Shown piece by piece: positions 1 to 11,634 of a stretch of 64,000 nucleotides of DNA. Under the pieces are notes generated by a model that was not told the origin of the DNA, ran no database searches, and saw only the letters and a program-made list of their open reading frames with translations. This DNA comes from Hydractinia symbiolongicarpus (taxonomy: Eukaryota > Cnidaria > Hydrozoa > Anthoathecata > Hydractiniidae): assembly GCF_029227915.1 (NCBI RefSeq), contig NC_079886.1, positions 6,510,001-6,574,000 on the forward strand, read 5' to 3'. Numbering within the stretch: position 1 is the first letter of the stretch; every line of letters begins with the position of its first letter. The position numbers and the translations under genes were made by a program.

Positions 1-2
1 TG

Positions 3-173
3 AACGATCAATCAAGTATACCTGGCATTAAGGAAATCACAAACGTTTGTGTTTGGATTCAACATATTATTTTAACAGCGCCATTGTTTATTCTTGTTGT
101 TGTTGTTGTTGTTGCTATTTTCTGGGTGGTTGTTGTTGCAGTTAAGAAGTGTATGCAACGGAAGCAAGATTAA
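3..173 (+). CDS. C-terminal end of an unrecognised single-pass membrane protein (partial)
   Basis: An open frame runs from the window edge to a TAA at 171-173. It encodes a short ectodomain stretch, a very hydrophobic segment rich in Val, Leu and Ile (about residues 25-47 of the visible part), then a basic tail, KKCMQRKQD, ending at the stop. This is the layout of a type I membrane protein C-terminus or the last helix of a multispan protein. The GTT repeat encoding the Val run is partly a microsatellite. An AATAAA at 494-499 could be its polyadenylation signal. The 5' part lies outside the window and the family is not recognisable. The frame could also start at an acceptor inside the window, so the exon start is unknown. 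Confidence 0.5.
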   Translation, partial: NDQSSIPGIKEITNVCVWIQHIILTAPLFILVVVVVVAIFWVVVVAVKKCMQRKQD

Positions 174-3100
174 GTTCAGAGTGAAGATAAAACGCTATAA
201 TACTCTTTAATGTTGATATTCTCCCCTGCTCCCTTGATTATATATTTAAGTAAAATGTTATTTGTAAAAAGGGTTTACATAAATTTGCTAATAACACTTG
301 TCAACTTCACCTTACCGTAATTTTAAAGTCGTAAATTCCCCTTAATGACTTTTTTAAACTTGCGATTTGAATAAGAATATTTCCTTCATCAAGTTTTGTC
401 AATTTTATGGTAATTTTTAGCAGAGTATTTTAAAGGTATTGTTTACTTGCATGCTTTGTTCTTTAATTTGTTAAATATGTGTAATAATACCCAAATAAAA
501 TTGTTTTGAAAACTGGTGTTATGTTTGACATTTTCGTGTTCATCTCTTCTTATAGTTTGTCTTAATATGGTAACGAGGAAGGAAAATGTATTTGTAGCCA
601 ATCCGCTTGAATTTATTAGAATGTTTAGCCAAACCCTAAATATTTAGCCTTAAAAGATGACCATAGTCTTCATTTCCCATGTGAATATGTATAATAAGTC
701 TCTTTTTCCCTGTGTTTTTTAACATTCCCACCTTTAAATTTTATAATACATTTATATAATATATTTTATAAACATCTATCGTCTTTCAGGACCGTTGACT
801 TCATCTTGCTCAACCAAATGTTATTTCTCCTCGATATCTGACAATGAAGAAAAGGGGGAAAATAGAATATTGGTGTGTGTTGACTGTCCTTTTTTAAACA
901 GAAAACAGGAAAAACTGTATTCTACTTTGAAATGGATTCATCGTTGGTCAAGTCCATAACAACCTGAGAAATAGGTCAAACAAGGTATAAAGTTGATTCG
1001 AGATACCTGCATTGCTTTGTCACACTTTGTACAACATGAAATATTTAAGTGCAGAGAAATTGCAGTATGTTTTCCATAAAATGCACAAAAAATTCTAAAA
1101 ATGTTTTTTAAGTGGATTTTTCCACAGGTCTAAACAACCAGTCTGTTATAATAATACTCCACATTAAGGAATAACTGAAATAACATGTCACGTTTGCTAA
1201 ACCATTCCCAGTATATAAAGTGTAAACATAACAGATGAATATCAGATTCTTCAATTTCACAAAACAATTTAACAGAATTTGTTACAACCCTTTATAGATA
1301 TCTCGTCGAAGAGACATCTCGTTGAATACATTCTCGTCCAAGACCTTTGTATCTCAAAGAGTTCTGTGGTCGAAGACGTGAAGACGTTTCAGACTTTATG
1401 GTTGCAAAAAAAGTTTCAAACCAAATTGACAACAACAATAGCAATATTTATAACAGAACAATTACAATCCCTGTAGTTTTCAAATCCGTTATGCAAATAT
1501 AAATTAGCAAACAATAAAATTCCTACGTAATCAAATCGCTTTATTTTATGTCACATGATTTGTTCTAGCCAATTAAAAACGTACACAAACTTTTATAAAA
1601 TACAAAACATTTTTTGGAGGATGTTTATAGGCGTTTTTAAGAAACATTTGCCGAGCACAAATAGACATACCTTTCGTATTGATGGATAAAATGTTGCCCA
1701 GTGGGTATGAACGTGTGAATAGCTGGCATAATACGCCAAAATACCCTGGTAGTCCTTATTATTATCGAGCATGTATCGAAAAAGATAAAAAAAACTCTTA
1801 GAATAGGAAATTCATTTGGCTGGTTGATATACTTTCGGTTTGAGGTCGGAGGAAGAACACGAGGACGGACATTGTAGAAGATATCGTAGCAAAATTACCA
1901 GACAAAAACGTAAAAAAGCATAAAAAGATGAACAACTCGATAATAACATATCAAAGAGCATTGGAATATATATAATATTCTTGGTATAAATAATCCTGCA
2001 CATTAGCTTCCCAAGTGTTGCAAAGTTGATGGATTGAGTGGAACTTTAACCTACGACGTGTTGTTCTATCAGCTGCGCTATCGATCTGTTGTAGTAGACG
2101 AGGCGAGGATACTACCTCTATAATTGGTTTTCATGATTCAAAATCGTGCGTCTTCCCTATTTTTTCAATTTATTTTAGTTTTATATTGTTAAATGCGGTC
2201 CTTGATAGTGGTTTGCCAGTTGAAAGAGCCGCGCTAAATAAAGGCCAACAAGGTAATTCTACGGGTTGTAATTATTAGTTTCTAAACTGGATCATATGTT
2301 GTCTGTATTTTATTCGTACGACATCCAACCATTTTTAATGTTATCCACCGAATTTTTAATATTTTTCATTCTACGATTACACGATTTCCAAGATTGTCAA
2401 CAATTTGTGAGCAAGTTTCTTTCCTTCTTTTTTTCTTTTTAGCATCAATTGAAGTAAAAATACATCGAGTCGAACATTATTTGGCACAAAACCTTATTCA
2501 TACGTCTGAGCTATTATGCACTGATTTAAAGTAACTTCGGGAAATAGTTGACATTAAAAATGTTTATTCGTGAGTAAAATTACGGGTGAAAAAATTAGAG
2601 CGTTTTATTACAGATCGATTGGAACATTTCTGTTACTTGTATTTCATAAAAATCTAGTATCGGAAGATATTTAATATTTCCTACTGGTTATATACGGCTA
2701 AATTTCTTCTATAAATTTTAGCTTTTCTTTGAACTACCTATTCAATTTGTTTTGTTTGTTTGTTTTTGTTTTTCTAAATTCCTAGTTTTTCACATTTTAG
2801 CTACAAACAATAATGGCAACTACATATCCGGACATAATAAATAAAATAATAGCCGTATTCTTTTTAAATAAGCTGCTCCCACCTACTAAATAATTTACTG
2901 CAAGTGAACCCGTGAATTTTTTTTATAGATTAACGACTAGTAATCAATAAAAAGCCGCCAAAAAATTTCCCTTTCCCCACAAGTTATTTGTACCGCATGA
3001 ATTTAACATTGACAAGTGGCAAGGGAAAAGGGGTACCGTTTCGAGTAAACATCAATATTTCACAAGGTGTTTAATTTGCCGCATCCCGTCCATGTTTGTA

Positions 3101-4145
3101 ACTCGCTAAACAAAAAAGCTCTATACTCCTGGACCTTCTGTTGTGCTTTTTGAAAAGAATTGATAAAATTTAGTTATTTCATGTTAAAAGAACATAAACA
3201 TTTTATGTTATACGGCTCACACAGTGAAAAACAATGCACCACGATAAAAACGCTCAGGTCAATAAAAACAATGCTGTGAAGTATGATGCGTCATGATGAA
3301 GAGCCAATGAAAAACAACAAAAAATGATGTTCCACGATAAGAAAAGATTACAATAAACGAATATTGTCACACAAATAATCTCTATTTCTCACTTTCCTAG
3401 TTCAGAACAACTCCATTTATCTAAAGTCAGAGATAAAATCTATATAATAAAAATGTAGATTATGTTAATGATTTTTAGGAATTAAAAAGGAACTTGTAGA
3501 TCTAGAAAAATCTTACAAAAAAAGGACGGAGCTATCTACGACGAAGAAAATATTATTTTTTCAACACGCATATGCAGATGTGTATACTGTCTGTCTGTCT
3601 GCCTGTCCTCTACCAATCACATGTTGTTGACAATTTAAATCATGGCATTAGGCATGGCAATACGAAAACAAGCAATGCACCAGCCCCTTTGTCAGTCGTT
3701 CGATTGTTCTTCATAACTCAGTAAAGCAATTGCTTTACTCAGAGATTCCTTATTTCCTATTTTTATCAATCAAGTTATCAAGGTCAGTCACAGAAACTTA
3801 ACAAAACGTATCTCGAAGGGCGGGATACGAGAATTGATTCCTTGGCATCCTCGATATCGTGAACACAATCGGTATACCCGCGTCCATAAAAACGACAAGG
3901 AATAAAATAATAAAATATACTTTATTTATTTAATTTATACAAGATATAATGCAATCATATACCCAAAAGAAGTTAACAAAAAAAGAAATTTGGCATCGTT
4001 TCCCGCTTTTCAAATTGTCGATCGAAAACACAAAAGAAATTTTAATTTCAAAACAATTAAGAGGCGTTAAAATCGTAAAACGCGTTCAAACTAAAAATAC
4101 GTATATCCTTTAAGAAGTTTAAATTTAAAAATATATAAAAACATG
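174..4145. other. Intergenic spacer with repeat relics
   Basis: No supportable gene was seen. The first 330 bases are probably 3' UTR of the edge gene. The region holds a degenerate tRNA-like block near 2033-2100, a Helitron-type 3' terminus near 2907-2945, a TCTG/GTCTG-rich stretch near 3580-3610 resembling a Helitron 5' end, and TTTATT motifs near 3921-3930 that read as AATAAA on the minus strand and would suit the cystatin mRNA end. Confidence 0.5.
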
Positions 4146-7100
4146 TTACAAAAATTCCACTCTGTTTTCCCCTTGTGGGCTGTCATCCACTGTCACAATC
4201 ATTTTCTCCTTTAACCAAGGACGAGACCAAATTGTGACATGCTTTTCAACGACTCGATGTTTAGCATCGCCTAAAAACGGACATTTTTCCAACATCGAAT
4301 CCTAGAACAAAATCGAGAAAGTACCGAGCTAAAACCAGTTGCCTAATGTTGGGAAAATTTAAGAATTGTGTTAACAAAGTTAGGAGCATAAACTCTTAAA
4401 GTCATTTACTTTTCAGCACTTTTCTACTAAAAATGGGGAAACAACTGCGGAAAAATAAAAAATGGATACCATGATTGAAAAATGTATTGTTTCCTTAGTA
4501 ATCCTATACTAACAGTTTCAAACTTTAGTAGTGTAAAAACCTAATTATGTTGTCCCCAGGAGTGCAGGATAAGACAAATAGAAATCTGGATTAATCAAAT
4601 TATCCTGACTTTAGATAAAACACCTTTATCCAAATTTTTTTTAACTGAAAAACTCCTGACAAAATCGTGGCTGAGCGGAAACCCAGGACATAAATACAGT
4701 AATACGAAAAATAATTTTTACAAAAAGCAAATGGAGGTGAAGGAATAGAATATTTAAATGTCAAAATATTTACTGATAATAAAAACTTTGGAAGCCTTTT
4801 CAACAAATTCATAAAAGCTGTACATATACATTTAACATCATTTTCAAGCTTAAATTTCCTCTAAAAAACTCATAAATTAAGCTTGATATGTATGTAGGAA
4901 AATTCAACAATAACTCTATAAAGGAAAGACATTGTTGCACCAATAAATTCTGATAATCTTTATTTTTACTATTTTGTACCCTACTCACAAAATTAGGTTT
5001 TCAACAAAGATTTTCTATTTGTAACTTCAACGTAAAAACAAGAATTTATTTTCTTAATTAATTGTCTGCTAACCTCTTATTAAGCAATAATAACATAGTA
5101 GTATTGAGCAAACATAGCGTGCTGGGGGGAGGGGGTTGTTCCGTTGAAGAGTCTCAGCCTTTTCCCACGTTAATCAATATCCCCTGCAACCTAAGTCAGT
5201 CATTCATTACCAAAAAGAAAAAGAATAGAAATAATTTACACTAAAAAAACAAAGGCATTAGCCCCTCTTCGTAGTCACATAATAAGTGATTTTCGCAGTG
5301 GGAAGGAAACCATGAAAAGGTTTTTATTTTAAAGATCTATTGCAAGAACAATTTAGACGAAAAAGAGTTTGCTTGGGGTTTGTCGGTTGTTTCAAAATGC
5401 GTGTTTTATACAGTCACAATTACCCTGAGTGTTTCTGGAACTCAATTTTACTAATATTATTGATATATAAAATTGCCTAAGAATCTCCTAATATTATAAA
5501 ACTATCAATAACTATTTGCAGAAAGCAAAGTGTAATTATGTCAAAAATACATTTAATGTTTGCCGCTTTATACTAGTGTTATTAATCCAGATATCAGAAT
5601 TAAATGGAACTTTTAATTAAAGGGCCAGATACACAGTACGATTTGGAGTAAGCGATAAATCAATAAAATGTAATAAAATTGTACGAAAAGTACCAGTTAA
5701 TTGTCACGTAGATACCAGAGCCGAAAAAGCTTAACGCTGAAAATGTGAACAAAGAAATTCATCTATACACTAGAGATTGTAGTTATACATATATACTTAT
5801 GGCGCCGTATCTTAGTGGTTATATTCTTACCCAACTTAGAACACGGCCCGTCTTAAGAAGGGATGACCTTTTGACATGCTGCCCTGTCAATTGACTGGCT
5901 AGGACCAACTTGCGACATGGCGTTAAAAGGTGTTTGCATACATCAAGACCTTGTATTTAACGTAAACTTACTCCATTAAAGTGAAAAAACTGAACTTCTG
6001 CAATTTTTTCTGGCGTATTGTTGTATATAGCTAGCTGAGATTAAATCGAGTTATGCATTTCAACTTTTGTTGTGGGTAGCAAAAACAACACTACTTGGCA
6101 ACTCTTGTTGGTGCAAGACCAGATCAGCAAATGCGATTTTTAAAGTAGTTAACAGAGACTTCCTTGTTTTTCCTTGGGTTGTTGTGTGCATAATGACTAG
6201 CTAAATAATTATGACTCAATATCAAGATATAACGTTCAGCTCAGTGTAATGTAATGTTATAGCTATATATATATATAGCTTGCTATTTTTCAAGCTATTT
6301 ATGTTTACTTTTCATGATCATCTACGATGGAATTATTATAACTTGACCTATTACATAATTTGAGAGGCAGGCCTTATGTGGGGATCAAACCCACAACCAA
6401 TTGGACATGAGTCGAACGCTCTACTGTGCTACTATTCCCCATTTATAAAATTTATTTGTCAATTTATGTCTGTGTTTGTTTAATTTTTAAGAAAAGCAGA
6501 ATTTATGACATGGTATTTGTATTGCTCATTACTATAGTTATATTTGTAATAGATTATATTTAGGGAAAACATAATATATTCTCTTCCATACATTTTTGTT
6601 CTCTTTAGTCCTCTCCTATACACACAGTTGGGCCAGGCCTGTCCTCATTTTTCTTAAAATACTAAACAGTGTGTTGCCCAGTACAAGGTTTAACTTTAGT
6701 CTGGGAGTCTTTAGACTGACCCATATTGTGACTGTCTCTAAATTTGGGCCTGTCCCTTTTTTGGTACGATTTTTAAAAGCGCAAGTGTCCTTTGCCAATA
6801 ATTGGGCCTGTCCCATCTTATGACACAGTCTTTAAAAATTATGGGAATTGTTTGTCAATAGTTGAGCCTGTCCTAACTTATGACACATTTTCTAAAATTG
6901 GAAGACTCCTTTGTCAATAGTTGGGCCTGTACCAACTTAAGACAAATTTGCATATATTTATCCAAAGTTGGGCCAGACCCGTCAATAGATGGGCCATCCC
7001 AATTGCGAACGCACTGACCCGTCTTTTGACGGGCCATTCTGTCCAAAGACGGGTCAGTCCTGCGTCCAAATTTGGGCCGGTGTTCGTAGTTGGGCAAGAA

Positions 7101-7761
7101 TAGTTATAACTATCGTACCTTGTGCGGGAGACTGGGGTTTGATTCCTCTTAGCGGGGACTCAATATGGGCGAGGGAATCTTACCAAATTCTGGGTTAACC
7201 CAAGCCATGTGAGGGAAATTGGGGAGATGGCACAATGTGTGGGCCGTTGGATATTGCAAGGAGTTGTCTGGTAGAGCCTAATTGGGTCTGCGTAGCTCAA
7301 AATGAGCATTAAATACTCCAAGAATCCTCATCTAAGCCATGGCCCCTCCTGGAACTAATAGACAGGGTATATCCCTCGATATTTGTGAGGCTAGCCATGT
7401 AAAATATGCACATCTATCTACTATTTCTAACATACTTTGTAATAAAAAAAACTCTTACAGGATTATTACGGCATGATGTTGGTCCAAAAACAACAACGGC
7501 TTCATATTTTACTCCTTGTACAATTTGAGATGTAGCATTGAATACGTCCATAACATCATACTTGAACATCGCGTTATTCATTGCATTAAATTTTTTTACA
7601 GCTTCTATCAAACCACTTTGGAATTCTTCACTGCTTTGAGCTTCCTCACTCATTTTTGTTTTTCCTCCAGCCAACATTCTTTCACCAAGACTTGAATAAA
7701 TTATACACAGAAGCACAAAACTGGAGAAAAAAATCATTTTGCAGTCAGCTAATGTCATCAA
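4146..7761 (-). CDS. Secreted cystatin-family cysteine protease inhibitor (two exons)
   Basis: Coding exons join in phase 0 to about 152 aa: 7761-7459 and 4301-4146, with donor CCT|GTAAGAG and acceptor TTCTAG|GAT. A signal peptide (MIFFSSFVLLCIIYSS) is followed by the three contact elements of type-2 cystatins: a Gly-rich N-terminal trunk (LAGGKT), the first hairpin QIVQG (QxVxG motif), and the second hairpin RPW. The Cys pair SC...KCPF matches the first conserved disulfide. The second family disulfide is absent because the last exon has no further Cys. Family knowledge says these proteins block papain-like cathepsins in secretions or lysosomes. The start could be the first ATG or the third at 7737, which begins directly at the signal peptide. 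The 3157-bp intron carries a satellite and a SINE ending about 30 bp from the donor. Confidence 0.93.
6363..6442 (-). repeat. tRNA-derived SINE head (relic)
   Basis: The minus strand reads as a tRNA-like block: an A-box-like TAGCACAGTAGAGCG and a B-box-like GGGTTTGATCCCC about 35 bases later. It does not fold cleanly as a functional tRNA, and it lies next to AT-rich sequence, so a SINE promoter remnant is the better reading. Confidence 0.55.
6742..7090. repeat. 60-bp tandem satellite in the cystatin intron
   Basis: A unit starting TTGGGCCTGTCCC recurs at 6742, 6801, 6861 and 6920, a period of about 60 bp. The array then degenerates to about 7090 into short GGGCCAGACCCGTC-type pieces. Several overlapping open frames on both strands across it are by-products of the repeat. 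Confidence 0.8.
7101..7425 (+). mobile_element. tRNA-derived SINE, family A, copy 1
   Basis: This is a diverged copy of the block at 37862-38197, in the opposite orientation. Shared landmarks in order: a tRNA-like head with CTGGGGTTTGATTCCTCTT, a GAGGGAAATTGGGGAGATGG core, GGGTCTGCGTAGCTCAAAA, CATGGCCCCTCCTGGAA, and a tail GACAGGGTATATCCCTCGAT leading into a short CTAT-rich end. It sits in the cystatin intron, close to the exon 1 donor. Confidence 0.88.
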
Positions 7762-7921
7762 GGAGAGGATGCATGTATTATTTCAAATGCTTTTCTAGCC
7801 TAAACTTGTTTTTTACTGAATGTTTTTGTTTGACTCGTTTGTTCAAATATCGTTTGTGACAACACGGTTGACTGCGAAAGCGTAGTCTTCTCGTCTTTCA
7901 ACACACCCGCCAGGGACATTA

Positions 7922-8292
7922 CAATCTCGTTCCCAGGGCTTCTTTCTGTCTGGGCGATTCACAGCCTCGTCCTCAGGATCTTGTGGCTCTGAAACTGTTA
8001 TTACAGAGTGGATCTCATCAACAAGGCAAAATGCCCTGGAACAAGGTTGGACGATGCATGTACATGTGTGGCTGCGTCGGGGCCAGGTAAAATGTAAGAT
8101 TATAAAGTTTGGGGTAAAGGAACTTGATCTTCTTTGCTCTTTTTTTTCTTTCTGACAATTTTATAGACATTTATAAATATTTTTAGATACAAAATCGTCA
8201 TTTTTTTAATCAATATAGTTAGTCAATATAATAAATAAATAAATAGATAAACGTGTCAATCAGTTTTGTAATCATCCTGGGGACGAGGTTGC
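7922..8292. mobile_element. MITE with CTCGTTCCCAGGG termini
   Basis: The left end ATCTCGTTCCCAGGGCTTC is matched in inverse by the right end CCTGGGGACGAGGTTG. Internal degenerate copies of the same terminus (CCTCGTCCTCAGGATC near 7965) suggest nesting. The same ends recur at 9163-9470, 9597-9611, 35424-35515 and 35777-35846, which shows an interspersed family. No coding capacity is seen. Confidence 0.65.
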
Positions 8293-9162
8293 TTTGTAAT
8301 ATGGCGGTTAACCGAGGAAAATGACGTATCGCAACCTGTTGTCTCTTCGTCGCTTGAACATTACATGACTTTGGAACAACAAAATGGCTGTTGTTTTTAT
8401 GAAGGCTTCAATACTAACGTTGCTTATGCGTTAAGGTCGTTTGAAATTAGATTCGGACTCAAATAGAACTCACTATTGGAAATCATAAGCCAAATAACAA
8501 ACATCCTAATTCTAATAAAAAGGTGTATGGAACAAAAACCTGTTCAAGAAAGGCTAGCTATTAATAATACAGTTACCGCCGATTTAACTCCTTGGATAAC
8601 CAGAACATTCGTTAGCTCGACCCATTTTTTGGAGTTACCAGGAGTTAACTGTATAGACGAGAATAGAAGGTCGAACGAGGAAGTAATATTTTGGAAATTT
8701 TTGGATTAAGACCTTTTTTATCTATCACACTTTTTTTCTTTTGTTATTAGTCAATCACCTAGAGAATATATAATGTTTTTGTTAAGCGTTCCAGAAGCTG
8801 ATTAAATATAAGTTGAAATATGATTTGACACCTGTACAAAAGCGATACAAAATATTTGTAAAGATTGAAGAAGATTGCCATGGTAATATTTCGCATAAGA
8901 GTACACATTGTGTATTGTCAGATGCAAGTGTGAACATTTTGTGAATTTCAGTTGAAGATCTAATAACGAAAAAGAAGAGAAGGAAAAGGAAAAGGAAGAA
9001 GAAGAAGAACTAGAAACAAGGTATATAACCGCTCTTTTTTACGGTGCGCTAACTTTAATATGAACATTATATCTTTAAAAAATTATATTGAGTTGAAAAT
9101 TGTCATGGTACACAGAGAACTTTTTATCTATATTGTTTTGAAGTAAGATTAGCTCTTCTTCA

Positions 9163-9470
9163 GTCTCGTTCCCAGGGCGCTTTTTATATAATGGGGGAGG
9201 GGAGTGGTTCTTTTTAGAACTTGCATAGTTTTCAGTCTTCTTTCTAAGGGCAATTACTAGTTGAGTTCGACTAGATGTCGACCGGTTAAGAAGGGGATTA
9301 GGACTAGGTTAGTCTGGAAATTTAGGAAAAGTAATAAAATGATTTACCTTGTTTATCTGTAATCTCAAGCTTAATAAAAATAATCCAACCTTGTCCCTAG
9401 GTATTTTCTTCCGACACTTGCGTCCAAATGCCGGAAAACATACAGGATGCCCTGGGGACGAGATTAATCT
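9163..9470. mobile_element. MITE with CTCGTTCCCAGGG termini
   Basis: The left end GTCTCGTTCCCAGGGCGC at about 9163 is the inverse of the right end GCCCTGGGGACGAGATTAAT at 9449-9468. The interior is short and non-coding. A solitary third terminus, CTGGGGACGAGGTTG, follows at 9597-9611. Confidence 0.7.
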
Positions 9471-9915
9471 ATTTTACGTGTTCTGTCAAACAACACTTAA
9501 GCTTACTTATTCGAGAATCCGTAATAATGATAAGGTCATGGTGGCTAAAAATACTCTTAAATTTTCTGAATATGCTTCCGCGAAACCTTAAAAACATCTG
9601 GGGACGAGGTTGTATACCGGGTATTATCACAGAAGTGTAATACTTTAAAGAGATTACTAATAGTTTTATGAATCAGTATTTTTTATTTGTATTGCGTAGG
9701 GAATATGTGAGAGGAAGAACAGTCATAGCTTGTAGTAATGTAAAAGGGTAAAAAGCAATTTCTTTGACATTTGATACACACAGACAGTGACGTGTTCCTG
9801 GAAAAAGGATTTTATTTCTTTGATCGATTACCAAAATCCAAACCTCGATTATTTTATCTTTTGTCTCGTTTATTAAACGTTCGCTATTATATCATCGTTG
9901 GTGTAAAAACTGAAG

Positions 9916-11634
9916 ATGGGGAAAAGAAGCAACACAAAATGGTGTAGTTATAAGATCAGAGTATCAGAGAATAAGAATGTAGTACAATTGAATATCAATT
10001 TATCAAATCCTTTTCGTTGTTTAGAAATGATGACGAAGCAAAAAGAAGAATCGACGTTAGCGACAAACCGTTCTTTTGTTTCGACAAAAGCTGAACACAC
10101 TGTCAAGGAAGTTGATCCCTGTATGAGTTTTACTTCGGTTTATGACGAAGATATCGAGGCCCTACCATCATGCAGCTCGAGCGTGTTCACATTTTTCGCG
10201 CAAAGTGGATTTTCATCCTTGTTGCCATTTCTTTCGATCGTGCTTTTTAAAAAGGGTTTCGCTTGGTCGCAAATTGGAACAATAAACTCAATAACATATG
10301 TCACATCGAGTTTGTTTGGGTCGCTTTGGTCTTACGTTACACGAAAATATAATGACAGAAAAGAAATAATGCTTATATCAATTGCAGCATGGCTAATGTT
10401 TATGTTTCCTTTGTTTTTTTTCGAATTTTACGAAACACAATACGCTTGTCAATCATCCAATGCAACTGATCAAGAGAAATTGAAAATTGCCGAAGAAGAT
10501 AATACAAGAAAAATGGATGATAAATTATTCTCCGCTTGGAGTGTGATGGATTATCCATTTCTTCTAGTAATCACTTTTTTTGTTTCCGGCAGAATATTTC
10601 AATCTGCTACGGATTATTACAACTTTGATAGTAGCAACGATCTGTTGTTGCGAATGGATGACGTAAAGTCGATAAAAGAATCTAGATTTAATAGCTTTTG
10701 GATAAACAGTGCGAGTTCCAGTATCGCTATTTTCATTGGTTGTGTTTTGGATTCAGTGGACCACTGCAATGAGTCTTTTGGATACTTCCAGTCTTCATTT
10801 TGCGCATATACTTTCTTCTTGTCAATTGGATTGTTGACTTTATTTTTTACTGATGTGGCGCCCTATACATCAATAAGCTCATCAGATAATTCGCCGAAGC
10901 ATAAAAGAAATTCCAAAGTCCATTCAAAATGGACTGTTCAAAAAGGGGTAATAAGCTGCTGTGTAATTATTGTTGGGGCATCAAGAGGCGTACATTACAC
11001 ATTCCTGTACCTGCAGATGCATTCAGTGAATGCAGTATACCTACAAATTGGTGTTGCATATATGGTTCACAAAACGTCAGAAGCATTGGGACATTCCCTG
11101 AGAAGCAAAATTTTATCAAGAATAGGCATGGTTGAAGTTTTAATAATAATTTTATGTTCCGAGGCTATACGCAACTTTTTATACAGTTATATATCTTCAT
11201 CTACACTAGCCTGGATTGTTATTCCCATGGAAACTTTGACAGGCTTTTCTGTTTTATTACCAGCTGTTGTTTCGCTGCAAAAGTTATTAGAAGTTAAAAC
11301 TAAAACCAACCAGAATGCGCATAAACATTTTTACGTACTTTATTGGTGCATCGGGTTTTCATTTGGACCGATTATATTCGGCTTCTCCAGTGATGTTTGG
11401 ACGAGTGAACATGTTTTTCAATCTTTATCGGTAATCAATTTAACATTAAGCACTACGCTAGCTGTCACGGTATTTTTATCTCGCAAAACCATATTAACTT
11501 CACCTGAAGACAGCGATGACGAAGAGTCCAGCGATGACGACGGGAATATCTCCTCCTCGGAGTTTTTAAAACCGGAGGCAATTGAAGACGGGAAGTTCTT
11601 CATAACCGATGCAAGAAGGTGTGAGGAGAAATAA
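9916..11634 (+). CDS. MFSD6-like major facilitator superfamily transporter (single exon)
   Basis: An intact 572-aa frame without introns. After a hydrophilic N-terminus of about 95 residues, about 12 hydrophobic segments follow. The first helix ends in LLPFLSIVLFKKGFAWSQIG, the layout of the MFS_1_like/MFSD6 family. The helix 2-3 loop has KYNDRKEIM in place of the usual MFS D-R-x-G-R loop. The second half shows the MFSD6-type order: YTFLYLQM, a SEALG...LSRIG helix, then IVIPMETLTGF, which parallels the LPMEVLQG of vertebrate MFSD6. The cytoplasmic tail is strongly acidic (SPEDSDDEESSDDD). AATAAA at 11641-11646 lies just past the stop. The substrate is unknown. The single-exon structure among multi-exon neighbours could mean an old retrocopy. 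Paralogue assignment within the family is not certain. Confidence 0.88.
   Translation: MGKRSNTKWCSYKIRVSENKNVVQLNINLSNPFRCLEMMTKQKEESTLATNRSFVSTKAEHTVKEVDPCMSFTSVYDEDIEALPSCSSSVFTFFAQSGFSSLLPFLSIVLFKKGFAWSQIGTINSITYVTSSLFGSLWSYVTRKYNDRKEIMLISIAAWLMFMFPLFFFEFYETQYACQSSNATDQEKLKIAEEDNTRKMDDKLFSAWSVMDYPFLLVITFFVSGRIFQSATDYYNFDSSNDLLLRMDDVKSIKESRFNSFWINSASSSIAIFIGCVLDSVDHCNESFGYFQSSFCAYTFFLSIGLLTLFFTDVAPYTSISSSDNSPKHKRNSKVHSKWTVQKGVISCCVIIVGASRGVHYTFLYLQMHSVNAVYLQIGVAYMVHKTSEALGHSLRSKILSRIGMVEVLIIILCSEAIRNFLYSYISSSTLAWIVIPMETLTGFSVLLPAVVSLQKLLEVKTKTNQNAHKHFYVLYWCIGFSFGPIIFGFSSDVWTSEHVFQSLSVINLTLSTTLAVTVFLSRKTILTSPEDSDDEESSDDDGNISSSEFLKPEAIEDGKFFITDARRCEEK

Larger units (their letters stand above)
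7762..9915. other. Spacer between cystatin and MFSD6-like gene
   Basis: Divergent spacer occupied by MITE-like elements (listed separately) and AT-rich sequence. An open frame at 8476-8709 and two overlapping ones at 9349-9640 resemble nothing known and overlap or adjoin repeats. A gene cannot be supported here. Confidence 0.5.

Noticed and set aside
2033-2100. Minus-strand tRNA-like block TAGCGCAGCTGATAG
   Set aside because: There is no cloverleaf with paired acceptor arms. At most it is a SINE head relic.
5801-5875. tRNA-like GGCGCCGTATCTTAGTGGTTATA
   Set aside because: It resembles the SINE family A head but the B box and arms are too degraded to call as a tRNA gene or a confident SINE copy.
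6596-7198. Several open frames on both strands
   Set aside because: They span the 60-bp satellite and the SINE head and follow the repeat period.
8476-8709. 77-codon plus-strand open frame
   Set aside because: It has no recognisable motif, no splice or polyadenylation context, and lies between MITEs.
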